From Hirudinaria manillensis (taxonomy: Eukaryota > Annelida > Clitellata > Hirudinida > Hirudinidae): a stretch of DNA of 64,000 bases. Position numbers and translations under genes: made by a program. Positions 1 through 11,300 of this stretch are shown here, piece after piece. The notes under the pieces are model-generated. The model had not been told where the DNA came from and did no database searches. It worked only from the letters and a program-made list of their open reading frames with translations. Each line of letters opens with the position of its first letter. The first letter of the stretch is position 1. The stretch spans positions 7,738,680 to 7,802,679 of the forward strand of contig CM067532.1 in the NCBI GenBank assembly GCA_034509925.1. The letters are read 5' to 3'.

Positions 1-20
1 CATGGCCTTAATGAATACAT

Positions 21-426
21 ATGCATTTATTTACAGGTATTTAATTCTCTTGCAGAAGTAATTATGATAAATTATTATTATTGCTATTAATTAAGTAAAT
101 AATTTAAATTTAATTAATTAATAATATGCAATAAATGGTTATAATAACATATTAGTATTTATTATTTATATAGTTAAATATATTGCTATTTAATAAAATT
201 AAATATTTAATTAAATATTTAAATAAATATAATTAAATATTTAATTAGTGATTATAACAACATATACAATTTATAATTACAACAATGCATTTATTTACAG
301 GTCATTAATTCTCTTGCAGAAGTAATTATGATAAATTATTATTATTATTGCAATTAAATAATTTAAATAATTTAAATTTAATTAATAAGATGTAATAAAT
401 GGTTATAATAACATATGAGTATTAAT
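21..426. repeat. Imperfect direct repeat in AT-rich DNA
   Basis: Two copies of a block of about 140 bp start at about 21 and 285 (offset 264). Both begin ATGCATTTATTTACAGG, continue through TCTCTTGCAGAAGTAATTATG in pieces, and end near a shared GGTTATAATAACATAT. The copies differ by scattered substitutions and small indels, so the duplication is not recent. The DNA between and after them (to about 460) is nearly pure A/T with TTAATTAA-type runs. No gene is visible here. Confidence 0.7.
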
Positions 427-479
427 TAATTAATTATTAATAATTATTAATATAATTATCATCCAAACACGAGTTCTCG

Positions 480-739
480 GGCTGACACGTGGCTCCATGG
501 AACCCTCCGCGAGACCAGGTATTCCAGGAGGCGCAATAAACTTCATAAATTGGAAAGGAGGATTAAGCGCCAAGGCTGGAGATTTGTCGCCTGCTCAGTC
601 GGTGCGCGACTCGATGGTGATGAGTTTCGAGGCGGGAATTTGTGCCGGAAGTTTCAGGTGCGCGTGCGCAATTTTTTCTCTTCCCCCGATCTTCTGTGTT
701 TCTTTTTCTATGCTTTCTCTTGTTCTTGTTGTTGTTGCT

Positions 740-788
<49 letters not shown>

Positions 789-1188
789 TCGTCGTCTTAA
801 GTGTTGAGCAGTTGTTGTTCGCAACATCTTTTCAGTAATTCTTATTCAACGCCTCGTTTGCACTAGTGTCAACCACATGCAATACTCTCTTTCTTTTTGA
901 ACGCCTGCAGCAAAAAGCCCGGGAATGTGTACGAGAAATGATGAGAATTTATAATACATTATTAAAAAAATGTAATAATAATAATATGTTATTATAACAA
1001 TGAGTATAATTACAATTGTTATTATTATTATTATTATGCCAATTTTTACAATGGCATGACAGGGAAAGAACGACGTCACCGATGATTCCTACTTCCAAAA
1101 GTACAAGTCACGCCTCGTACCGGAAGTTGAGGAGGATGTCTCTGAAATAGAACAAAAAAAAGTGAAAATTTCCAAGAGTTGCAAGATT
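480..1188. other. Gene-poor stretch with a GTC/GTT microsatellite
   Basis: A moderately GC-richer patch at about 480-720 passes into a degenerate GTT/GTC/ATC trinucleotide tract at about 725-796. The open frames across the tract (poly-Val, poly-Arg, poly-Thr) are simple-sequence artefacts. From 950 to 1050 the DNA is AT-rich with ATT runs. No splice-supported exon or RNA gene was recognised. Confidence 0.5.
725..796. repeat. (GTC/GTT)n microsatellite
   Basis: Trinucleotide tract beginning with GTT units and continuing as GTC with regularly spaced ATC variants. It is imperfect. Confidence 0.85.
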
Positions 1189-1471
1189 GCAGCCTCCTGA
1201 CCCCTAAGCTCAACACCCCTACGTAAAGGTCAAAGGCCATCTATGAGTTCAAGGTCAACGATCTTAAGAGACCCTGGAAATGGTGACAGGCGGACGGATG
1301 GACAGAGGAAGAAATGAGCGGTCGATTGCAGTCCCCAGCCCCCTAAACTCAACACCCATATGCAAAGGTCAAGGACGGTCCTTGAAGGACACTCTAAGTT
1401 CAAGGTCAACGATCTCTTGAGACCCCGGAAACGATGAGAAGCGGACAGAACCAGACGGACAGATGGACAGA
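1189..1471. repeat. Two-copy imperfect tandem repeat
   Basis: Two units lie side by side, about 1189-1306 and 1328-1471. Both contain a CTCAACACCC block, an AAAGGTCAA block, the stretch AGTTCAAGGTCAACGATCT, a GAGACCC(C/T)GGAAA block and a final GACGGA-type GGACAGATGGACAGA tail. The tail resembles the GGAC/GGAT-rich ends of some dispersed invertebrate repeats. The reverse-strand open frame across it has no recognisable domain. I infer an old dispersed repeat unit, but no family can be named. Confidence 0.6.
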
Positions 1472-1555
1472 GTGGGAGAGGTAGGGAAGTACCAGGGGAC
1501 TTTCCCAGGAGTGGATGGAAATAAATCAGGAGGATTTCCAGTCCCACGAGAGGCC

Positions 1556-1800
1556 TTATAATGACGTCATATTACCGGCAAGGAGTGGGCGTGGCCACGA
1601 CTCACGGTTGCCATGGTTTCCAGGGAGAACATGACGCTGGTTTGTCGTTGTTGTCGTCGTCGTCATCATTTCCACGCGTAGAGCGGGAATAATAGCAGAC
1701 GACTTTTGAACGATGAAACCTTCCTGAATCGGAATGTAAGGTCCATTCCATGGCAGTTTCCTACGTTCAGATGTTCGCCATAGCAACGCCATGTTGCTAA
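1556..1800. promoter_or_regulatory. CRE- and X-box-like cluster (possible regulatory patch)
   Basis: A perfect CRE palindrome (ATGACGTCAT) begins at 1561. It is followed by GGGCGTGGCC, an RFX-type half site GTTGCCATGG near 1608, and an inverted repeat TAGCAAC-gccat-GTTGCTA at 1781-1799. CRE and X-box elements are known binding sites of CREB/ATF and RFX proteins. No adjacent gene is seen, so a promoter role is an inference only. Confidence 0.3.
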
Positions 1801-2442
1801 TTTTCTTCGTTCAGTCGTTCGGTCATGAAGAAGGAGAGAAGAATAATTTCTGAAATAATTTCCCGATATAATTTCTGTAATAATTCTGTAATATCTATTA
1901 ATTGATGGAATAATTGCGATGATTTCTGAGGTCCATTTTCTCATGGTCAATTGTACCTGATATGAATATTGATGAATGTCTAATAAACATCCGGTTATAT
2001 CGGTTCAATTTCATCATCTGCGAATAAAATCAATAGTAACGACGACATCATCTCGGATCTTAATGGAGCCGATGTAACTAAAAACTTATAAATATTCATT
2101 AATTAAACGTAAACATTGCTAAACATGTTAATTTCTGGCTAATAATAAGATTGCAAGCGTTTGCTGATTAGGAATAATCATTATTAACATTAAACATTAT
2201 TGGAATAATTTGGAAAAAATGGTTGAGCTCGCTTTTGATATTCATTCATTCATTCATTCATTCATTCATCCACTCGTTAGTTTTTCTGTCCATCCAGCCT
2301 TCCAGCTACAAAACCATTCTTTCATCCATCTATCCATCCATCCATTCAGTCAGTCATCTCTCATGAAGCTCCATTGGATACGTGTCTTGGAAACCTCTGT
2401 AAATATTTGATCCAATAACGCGTCCGAATTCCTAAGATGTCC

Positions 2443-2649
2443 GGATGGATGGATGGATGGATGGATGGATGGATGGATGGATGGATGGATGGATGGATGG
2501 ATGGATGGATGGATGGATGGATGGATGGATGGATGGATGGATGGATGGATGGATGGATGGATGGATGGATGGATGGATGGATGGATGGATGGATGGATGG
2601 ATGGATGGATGGATGGATGGATGGATGGATGGATGGATGGATGGATGGA
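2443..2649. repeat. (GGAT)n microsatellite, about 51 perfect units
   Basis: An apparently uninterrupted GGAT/ATGG tetranucleotide array of about 207 bp. It is open in all three forward frames and on the reverse strand, which explains the overlapping MDGW and IHPS open frames. Perfect arrays of this length are normally highly length-polymorphic. Confidence 0.97.
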
Positions 2650-4244
2650 CAGTTAGATGGATTGGAGTATGCATGAGTGAATAGATTGAATGAACTGGTC
2701 TGAAGAATAGAAGTTTAAATGAACGAATGAACGGATGAGCGAACGAATGGATGGTGAAGGAATTAAAGTTTAATTTTCATGAATCATGTTTATAGGAAGA
2801 TCGCATCGTAAATTCTCATCAACTTTTTATCTCCCTCAAGTTGTACCTCTGCTAAATAATATCGTTTCATAATTTCGAACATTTATAATTTTAAGAAAAA
2901 AATCACCTAACCATTTATCACAATTGGTCAACATCGTCGACATCGTCGTCATCGTCGTCATCAACAAAAAGATGGTTACCATCACCATCATCATTATTGT
3001 ACTATTACAAGCAAAGTTGGGAAATCCCGGTAACAAATAGAAAACGAAACCAACTCCCTGTATTACTTTCGTGACCTTTGTTTTGCCAAAGCCAAGGCCA
3101 AAGGTTGTGTCCGTCATTGGACGATTGTTGCAATTAGTCGATGCTGGGAAAGAGCAAATGGTGTTTGATAATTACGAGTCCATTAGTTGGAAAGATTTTT
3201 CATTACGAAAGAAAATGACAGCAGAACATGGCAGGCACCCGACGTATTGGAGTCCGAGTGAATGCTTTTCGTCTATGGAAACTGTACAAGGCTCTTCTGG
3301 ACTTAAGCTGTTGTTGTTGTTGTTGATAACGTGCTGTTACTAGTGATAACATTTTGTTGCTGATAACATGTTATTGAGGATAGTTTGTCCTCGTGGTTCT
3401 GTTGTTGCTGTTGATGCTATTGGTATTTTTTTAATAACTTATAATTGCCCCCATTTATGGTGACACAATATCATTGTGTCATTCGTAACATCATTCTTAG
3501 AAATAATTATGAGTATACCTGAGTTAATATTCCAATATTATATATAAATATATTTATAACCAATACAGATATTAATCACCTAACATCTTGTTTCAATAGT
3601 TTTTAATAAAAACTGATGCAGCATCACATTAAATATTTAGGCGTATAAAAGTCAACTCATTCTTTAAGCTTCCCTTCGTTCTAACGAGTTCCCTCCAAGT
3701 TTAGGATGATTTACAAAACGTAAAGAGTATCATTGTAACGGACGGTTTGAAAATATTTTAAGAATTATTAAGAATAATAATTTAAATTTTTAAAAATAAA
3801 AAATGAAAAATGCATCATTTCAAAGAGTCCCCTGCGAAATGGATGTCAGGGTCTCTTGTAAAATGACAAATAGTCATTCAAATTCAAGCAGAAATAAAAT
3901 TCGCAGTGAAACTTTTCTAAAATTTTGAAACGAAATAAAGAAAAAAATCCTTTTCTTTTTTCTATTTTTTCTGTTTTTTTTATTTATTTATTTATTTTAC
4001 AGAAAGAGTCGCTTTCGGGCGCTTGCGGGCGCTTGCTTTCGGGTAGTTGTTTTGACGGGTTGAAGGCGGTCTTCAATCAAACACGTGAGTCAATCACTTT
4101 ATCAGGACTGAAAAGTGTCAAAACTCGGTTGAAAACATGACCCAAACAAACTGAGGTCCTGCTGTCCTTTGTGACAACAGGAAATAAATTCTTATTTTTT
4201 GGTCATTCATCCACCGCCACTTGCCTACCATTCATTGTTCTCTC

Positions 4245-4382
4245 GATCCATCCATCCATCAGGTCATCCATCTATCACCCATCCGCCCATCTATCCGTCC
4301 GTCAGTCTGTCAGTCCGTCCGTCCATCCATCCATCCATTTATCTATCCATCTGTTCGCACAACCGTCCGTCCATCCATCCAT
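4245..4382. repeat. Imperfect (ATCC/GTCC)n tract
   Basis: Pyrimidine-rich tetranucleotide repeat made of ATCC with GTCC, ATCT and GTCT variants. It is the same motif as the array at 2443-2649 but read from the opposite strand and strongly diverged. Confidence 0.85.
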
Positions 4383-4890
4383 TTGCTGCGTGGAGCTTCC
4401 ATCCTTCTGCAGATTTTATCAGCTCGACATGGAAATAACTTTTGTACCTCCTCAACAAAAGCACGAAGTGTGAAAGTGGTTTAAAGAAAAGAATGATTCC
4501 AAAATTGAAACTGAAAAAATCCTTTCAAAGTACCTTTCGTTCGCACGTATTTGCGGCTACTCGAATATTTAAAAAACAAAAACGTTTATTTTTATTTAAA
4601 AGAGAAAAACAAAAATTGATTTTCATGTTTTAAAATTCAAAGCAAGCCGTCATTACTTCATCATACGTCCATCACCGTACGTTCCACTGAAACTGTGAAC
4701 TACAAAAAAGATGATTGCAAAAAAAATCGGAAAAAAATTGCGAAACATTTGTGTGTTGCAAATGTTCGGATATGTTCTCTCCCTTCTTGGATTGTTTGCT
4801 TTTATCGAAAGAGTTATCAGTGACAGTGGAGAGCATGCCATTCATTTGATCCAAGAAATTCCTCTAATGCCTCAGTACTTGAAACGTTTG

Positions 4891-5096
4891 TCCATCCATT
4901 CCTCTTTCAGTTTGTCAACAGGTACACTCACCATCTCCCATCCATCCATCCGCCCGTTCACCGTCCGTCCATCCGTCCATCCATCCATCCGTCCGTCCAC
5001 CCGTCCGTCCATCCATCCACCCGTCCGTCCGTCCATCCATCCATCCGTCTGTTCATCCATCCACCCGTCCATCCATCCATCCACTCAGCCATTAAT
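4891..5096. repeat. Imperfect (ATCC/GTCC)n tract
   Basis: Second diverged ATCC/GTCC/ACCC tetranucleotide tract. It is densest from about 4939. The open frame crossing it is low complexity. Confidence 0.85.
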
Positions 5097-5946
5097 CCGT
5101 CTCTTTATTATTTTCCATTCATCCACTCAACTGAGGATCAGAAAAACGACCGAAACTCCGAATTTACGATGATGAAGCAAACATTCGAAGATGTTTTTAT
5201 TTTATTTTTCTCTCAACGTTCCATTAGCCTGGAAAACATTGGAAAACATTTTAATGGCACTCGAATGTATTTTAATTTTTTATTTTTCAATCACAACTCA
5301 TTATTTAAACTTATTTATTAAATTTATTAAATTTATTTAAATTTATTAAACGAATTGAATTAAAGCAAAGTTCATTTCGGACTTTTTTTGTTTCAAAATT
5401 TCAAACATTTCTGCTTCAAAATATTTTATTTACGTGGAAACATTTCCACACACACACACAAAATACAACGAACGAACGAACGAAATTGATGGAATATTTG
5501 GTGGAGAAAAGAAAAATCGTCACCTGAGGTAATGTCTTTGGAGAGTGAAATGCGTAGAAGCACGAGACATAACACCACATGGAAGCCTCTGTTTCCAGCT
5601 CTGACATCCTTCATACTCACGATGCTAACTGGAGCAGAGAGATAATCCACTGCCGGAAATTGAAGGCAATTCTGGAAACGTCTCAGTCTGCGCTTCTGAA
5701 TATTTTTCTGTCCGTTGAAGAACTTTTATTCAGAATTTCAAGAACAACTCTGACTGTGTTTATTTAAGTGTTATTATTTCTTTTTCTTTTTCTTTTTTCT
5801 TACAAAAACAATATCAATATCAAAGATATCTTTCAGTCAGCAACGTATCAGGAGAGTATCTGTTGGATGGCGGATCAAATCGTTGACCTCATTGGAAGTG
5901 AAATTCTTAATTCTACGACCTGCTCCAATTCCCCGTTGAACTGGAA

Positions 5947-6416
5947 ATGAAGTTCCCGCCTCTTTCACCAGACGATCTTCAACAAGCGCAGGTGAGTTGC
6001 ATGACAAACACGTCTGCTTAGCTTTCGGCGCCGAAGACAATTTCTTGGCTTGAAATCATAAATACGACTTTTATTTTTGTCTTCCTATAATTAGATCCGA
6101 CACGTCAGTGGTAAGTTTTTGATAAATTTCGAATTTTCATTTTTTTAAATTTATTCATTTAATATTATATATATAAATATAACAACAATAAGAATGAATA
6201 ATCATAAGTCTGGTAATCTCGTCAAATGGTTGAAAACCTATAAATTTACTTAATTTACCTTTTAGTTTCTTTGTTTTAGTTTCGTTTCGATCATGAAACC
6301 GAGCAAACAAAAATATTCCACGTAGGTTTGAAACAACAACAAAAAAATCGTTTTAAATTCTCTTAACTTCTTTGTCTTTCAGCATCAAATAATGGCCACC
6401 ATTTTTTAAAATATTA
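5947..6416 (+). CDS. Candidate small spliced gene (unassigned)
   Basis: I do not recognise this gene. A possible exon at 5947-5991 (open from 5911) reads MKFPPLSPDDLQQAQ and ends in a perfect donor, CAG|GTGAGT. A possible 16-nt microexon at 6095-6110 lies between a pyrimidine-rich acceptor (ttcctataattag) and a strong donor (GTAAGT). A third block after the acceptor tctttcag near 6381 would stay in phase and stop at about 6416, giving a peptide of roughly 30 residues. All three steps keep phase, but consensus splice sites do occur by chance in AT-rich DNA. The piece could also be part of a longer noncoding transcript. Confidence 0.2.
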
Positions 6417-6419
6417 AAA

Positions 6420-8397
6420 AAAAATCTTGTCTGACATCGTGCCAGCATAGAATCCAAAATGCCGCTCTGAGCAAATATTTCTATGGTCATTCCACACTGC
6501 AACACGCTCGCAAGGCATGCCTCACGAACAAAGAATTTTGTAACAATAACGTCCCGGCACGTTCGCGCCATTTCTTTATCGCCCTATTATCGACCGTCCA
6601 GAAAAAGAAGCAGACGACAAAAGATCGGTGCATTGATTGACAAATTGAAGGCTTGTTTGCTTCTTCGATACAATTGCTCGATCCTTATCAAACTCTTTAG
6701 CAAATTAATTTCCATTTCCTTCCCAAAAATAAAAAATAAAAACGACTTAATTTCTAAGCTCTCCTGAGCCTTCATTGAAAGAAACTGCTATCAACAGAAA
6801 AGGGTGCGGGGTTCGGGCTTAGTCTCGGTCTATGAGCACCGATTTCTTTTGCTCCTGACGAAAATTATGCTGATTAGTTCAGACATGCGTATCTGATCTC
6901 AAATACGAGCCTTCATTGCACGGACATGTGCTCGAAATTCCTTCCTAAAAATCCCTCCTAATATGGAATTGTGGGTGAATTTGTGTTTGATTTCAAAACA
7001 AAAATTTTTAACTTGGCCCCAAATAAATTCCCGAAACGTCCCTGGAGAATGCAGAGAAACAAGCACGTCACCGGCTCAGGATTGCTACCTGGCGCAAGAA
7101 GGGTGTCCTTTTGTTGACGCTCGGAGTCGATTTAGTGTTTCGGAAGGCAACAAATCGAACAAAAGAAACCGCCCAAGACTCAGGGGCTCGGCCATTCCAC
7201 TGCTCCAGAGGCGATAAAGAACGATATAGTCATTCGGACGGAGACTGCACGTAACAGTTCGGCAAACAAACGCAGCCCGAACGACCACACGTCTTCGTCC
7301 GAGAGCGGATCGTCGTAAGGAGCGTGTCTCCACATCCCTAGCTCGTGTTAAAGACCAATTAGTCAAATTGGAAAAGGAGAGCGTGACCACGCAGCTGCAG
7401 CACAGACGGCGTGATCAAGCCTACTCCATGTTCGAGAGCACTGGATCGTATCCAGTAGAAAATATCAAACTATGCCGAGTAGTTGTTCTTCAGAATTAAT
7501 GGCGGCCCTCTCTGACAACTCAACTGATGAATTGCCCGAGAGATGGACGGATGGGGAAGTCAAGAAAGGGGAAGGAATGAGCAGGCGAAATAAGTCCACC
7601 TTCATTTATCACCTTTTATCGTCCACACGACGGATTCGCTCAGGCATTTGCAGCGTTTCCAATCCAAGAAATGAGCCAGCAAACTAGATTCTGCTAATGA
7701 AATCTGCGAACAACATGATTGCGAACTTTTTTACTGCCAGGGCATTTGAAAGGTCTTCGCTTTAACTCCAACAATTGTTTTACAGTTGGTCTTGAAAGTC
7801 GGGTAGTCGTAAGAATCCAGACTCCAATTTGGCCACGTACATAAAAACGGTTCCTGGGCGTTATAATCCATTAACTAACCGACGTCAGTAGCATTATTTC
7901 TTAGCAACCAAATGCTCAACACAGGCTAACAAGTACAAACAACTACATTCAAAAACAAAATTCCTAGGTTGACGACTAACCGTTAATTAATAAAGTATAA
8001 CTCGCACAGGCAACTAGAAACCGGCTACGTTAACCCTTGTCACATTATGACACTTCTTTCCAGACCTACCATGTCACACCGTACAGTATACAGCGCATAC
8101 TACTTCCCTACGATGTCCAGAAATGAACAAATCGCCTTCCAGAAGTCAAAATTCCCAGAATCTAGCAGAAAAGACATCAATGAACTAAAATCCCCCCGAA
8201 ATCTTGCAGGGCATTTAAGGCCACTTCCATCATATAATCCCATCTGGTTATTATCCAGTATATCGACAAAGAGATAACTTCATTCCAGCCTCATGAGAAT
8301 CAAAACGAGAAACGAAGATTGGATAAAACCGACCGTGCATTTAAAACATCTCTTCAAATCAATTTAATAACAAAATGACATTGTCTGCAGGAACAAC
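6420..8397. other. Intergenic region left of EXOSC10
   Basis: No confident gene. A CpG-richer segment at about 6960-7690 has several open frames, including one at about 7230-7475 rich in Arg/Lys/Gln with coiled-coil-like spacing. None has a recognisable domain or clear splice sites, and they may be remnants of a decayed mobile element. An ATTAAA variant at about 8362-8367 on the reverse strand could be the EXOSC10 poly(A) signal. Confidence 0.4.
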
Positions 8398-11300
8398 TCA
8401 TTTCTTGCTCGGCCACGGAATCCGGGGGGCGCTCGGCAGAGGTTTGGCAGCCACGGCAGCCGTCGCAGAGTTTCTGTTGTCTTTGGGAAGGAAGGAGAAG
8501 CTTTTCGTGGTTCTTGAACTGTAAGGCAACTTCATCTTTTTCTGAAATGAAAGGGTTAACTTGTTGATTATCATCTCCCTAGTGTTAGTACAACTTAGTA
8601 TAACTTTCAGTATCATTATCAATGAATAAAGGCAGGCAGAGCAGCAATATTTAGCATAACATTTAGAAAGTTTTATGCAAAATCTCGGAACTCACTTTTA
8701 TCTCATGTTGGGAATCATCGGCTTTGCGTTTCCTGTCGTGCCCTTCTCTGCCGGAATTCTTCTTGGTCGACTCTGGTTCAGCTGATAAAATAATTGTTTA
8801 TGAATTAAAAAATCCATATTAATTTAAGACTTATGAATTATATCATATTTAAGCACCATTTAATATGTATTATTTTTGTTAACAAATAAAATAATGTATC
8901 AAAAAATGCCAACAAACAATACCTTGCATCATCTTCCGCCATTCCTGTTGATCGTAAACATGCGATTCGACCTTTGAAACATCAAGTTCCATGTTCTCGG
9001 TCTTCACCTTCTTCTTCTTTTTGGTTCCCTCAGCTTCTGGATCCGCCTTTCTCTTTGAGGCTTCACCCTCGTGGATCTACAGGGATTCAAATGGTTTTCA
9101 GAACTGATTTTTGATTGGAATTATAGTTATAAATATAAATATTTTTTCTAAATATTGTAAATTTTTCATGGATCAACATTGATTCAAATATCTTGAACAT
9201 TAACTATTAATTCAAATAATAGATTGTTTTTTTTTGTAAATTTCTCACCTGCGTCCTGACTGACTTCAGAAGTTTATCGACGTCCTTTGTGTCGTCCAAT
9301 AGCATCACGGGCTTGGTCTCGATAACTAGAACAAGTTCAAAGAGTGCAAGTCACGAGGAATTTTCAAGAGAAGAATGGCACGAACGAGTTCTGAGCGTGC
9401 CTGTGCGTGTTTTGAAATGATCAGCTTCAACTTACCTTCAGGACGGTCGGGAAGTTTGGTGTCTGCTTTGTAAACCGTGTGGGCCTTCATTTTGTACAAG
9501 ATGCTCGAATCCTGACATTCAATTGTAATAAAAATTATTAAATTTCATTTAAATTGAAGAAATAATGTATTAAAAAGTTACTAAAAATTATCATAAGTAG
9601 ATACATAAAATTATATATTTAAAATTGAAAAACTCACATCTGTACAGTAAGTGACTTCTAAGAAAGCATCAGGCCAACTCTGGATGATAATTAATTAGGT
9701 TAAATTGTTGATTAAACAGATAATTACATTAAACTTTTATTATATTATTAATAGTTAATAATAATAATGATGATAATGTAATGTTAATGTCAATTTCTAA
9801 AATTGGCCAGAGTTGAAACAAACCATGATAAGGGGATTTGGCATCTTGCTCAAAACACTGTTAAATATTTTTGAATTACTAGTCTGCTTCCTTTGAGCTG
9901 TGCATGTGTTCTGGAATATAATGCAAATAATAAATAAATGTTTACAATTCGACTTAAAAATAGAATTATAAGACTTATATAATTTATATTATATATTTTC
10001 TATCCTTTTGCTGCTTATACATTTTGTCTGCCTTTCAATACTTACCAATGTAGACGTTGACTTCCTCTGCACGTCCTGAACTGAAATGTCCCTCAAGCAT
10101 TGAACGATCAAATCTTCTTGTTCAAAATCTGAAAAATGAAAATCATTTTTTAAACATTCATTCATTTATCAATCTCTTTATATTAGATTGCAACTCAATT
10201 CAACAACAATTGATGCCTCTCACCTGTTTTGTTGATTCCTCTCATGTCAAAGAACAACTTAGTTTTTCTGGACATGCCCGCATCCACCAAGTTATTCTCT
10301 GCACTCAGAGTTTTCGATTTGATCTCCTTGGTGCCCTCCTGGAAGATTATGAAGAAAAACATGTAAAATACTCCACATTTAAAAAATTAATTACTAAACA
10401 AATATTAAATATTATATAAATATAATATTAAATTAAATATTATTCTCAATTCTCACAAAGTAACTGTCTGGCAGGCACGATACGGAAGTAATGATCCTGT
10501 AGATGGATTCTGCAGCACCATATTTTGATTGGTCGAGGCAGGCGATGACTCCTCCTATTTCCCTGAAGATTGAATAATTTAGATAAATTAATAAAATTCT
10601 TTCACTCAATACTTTCTAGACGGATACTGTAGTTGTAAATAAGCAAATATAAAGTTTAAAATGTTCACAAACTTGGGCATGAGTTTCACTATAGTCAGCA
10701 TCTTCTGATTAGGCAGTATGAACCTGAAAGGTAAAAAGAAATGGTCATTGAAGATAGCTTGTTAGCTTAATTCATAGTTAATTACATTCCTAATTTATTA
10801 ATAATTCAAGAAGAGAAAGTAGGAAATCAGTAAATATAATTGAATACATACATAAACCACCCTATAAATCGTAATCTTAAGGTTACTTACCCAGTACTTT
10901 CATCAAGTTCTCTGGCCATTCCATCTCTCCACTCGTGCAGCCTCCTCAGCAGCTCCAACTGCCTCACGTTCAAAGTAGAATTGGACGTCTTCAGCAGGTC
11001 CAGGTGTGCATTTTCCTTCAGGTAGGGCTTCTCGTACCTCTGCAAACAAATGTTCGTTCATCAAAATCCATGAATGCCAATTTGAAAATGGTTTTAAAAC
11101 TGATTGCAATAAATCTAAATAATGCTTCCCGTTACATTAAACAATAGCAAATTGCTATAGATCCCTTTTTGATTAAATTAGTTACTTCTAACAAGTTTTT
11201 TAATTTAAATTAATCAATTTTGAAATCTTCCAAAGTTACCTTCTTGCAGAGATTGGTGCTGTTTTGAATGACTGTGGACATTAATCCATGGAACCCATTG

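Larger units (their letters stand above)
1801..5910. other. Gene desert with ATCC/GGAT microsatellites
   Basis: About 4 kb of AT-rich DNA broken by tetranucleotide arrays at about 2236-2350, 2443-2649, 4245-4382 and 4891-5096. Long open frames here are repeat translations (IHPS.., MDGW..). No exon with matching splice signals and conserved protein content was found. Short T-rich and AAT-rich runs are common. Confidence 0.5.

Noticed and set aside
2432-2684. Four long overlapping open frames (MDGW.. and IHPS.. repeats)
   Set aside because: They are translations of the GGAT microsatellite in all frames and both strands.
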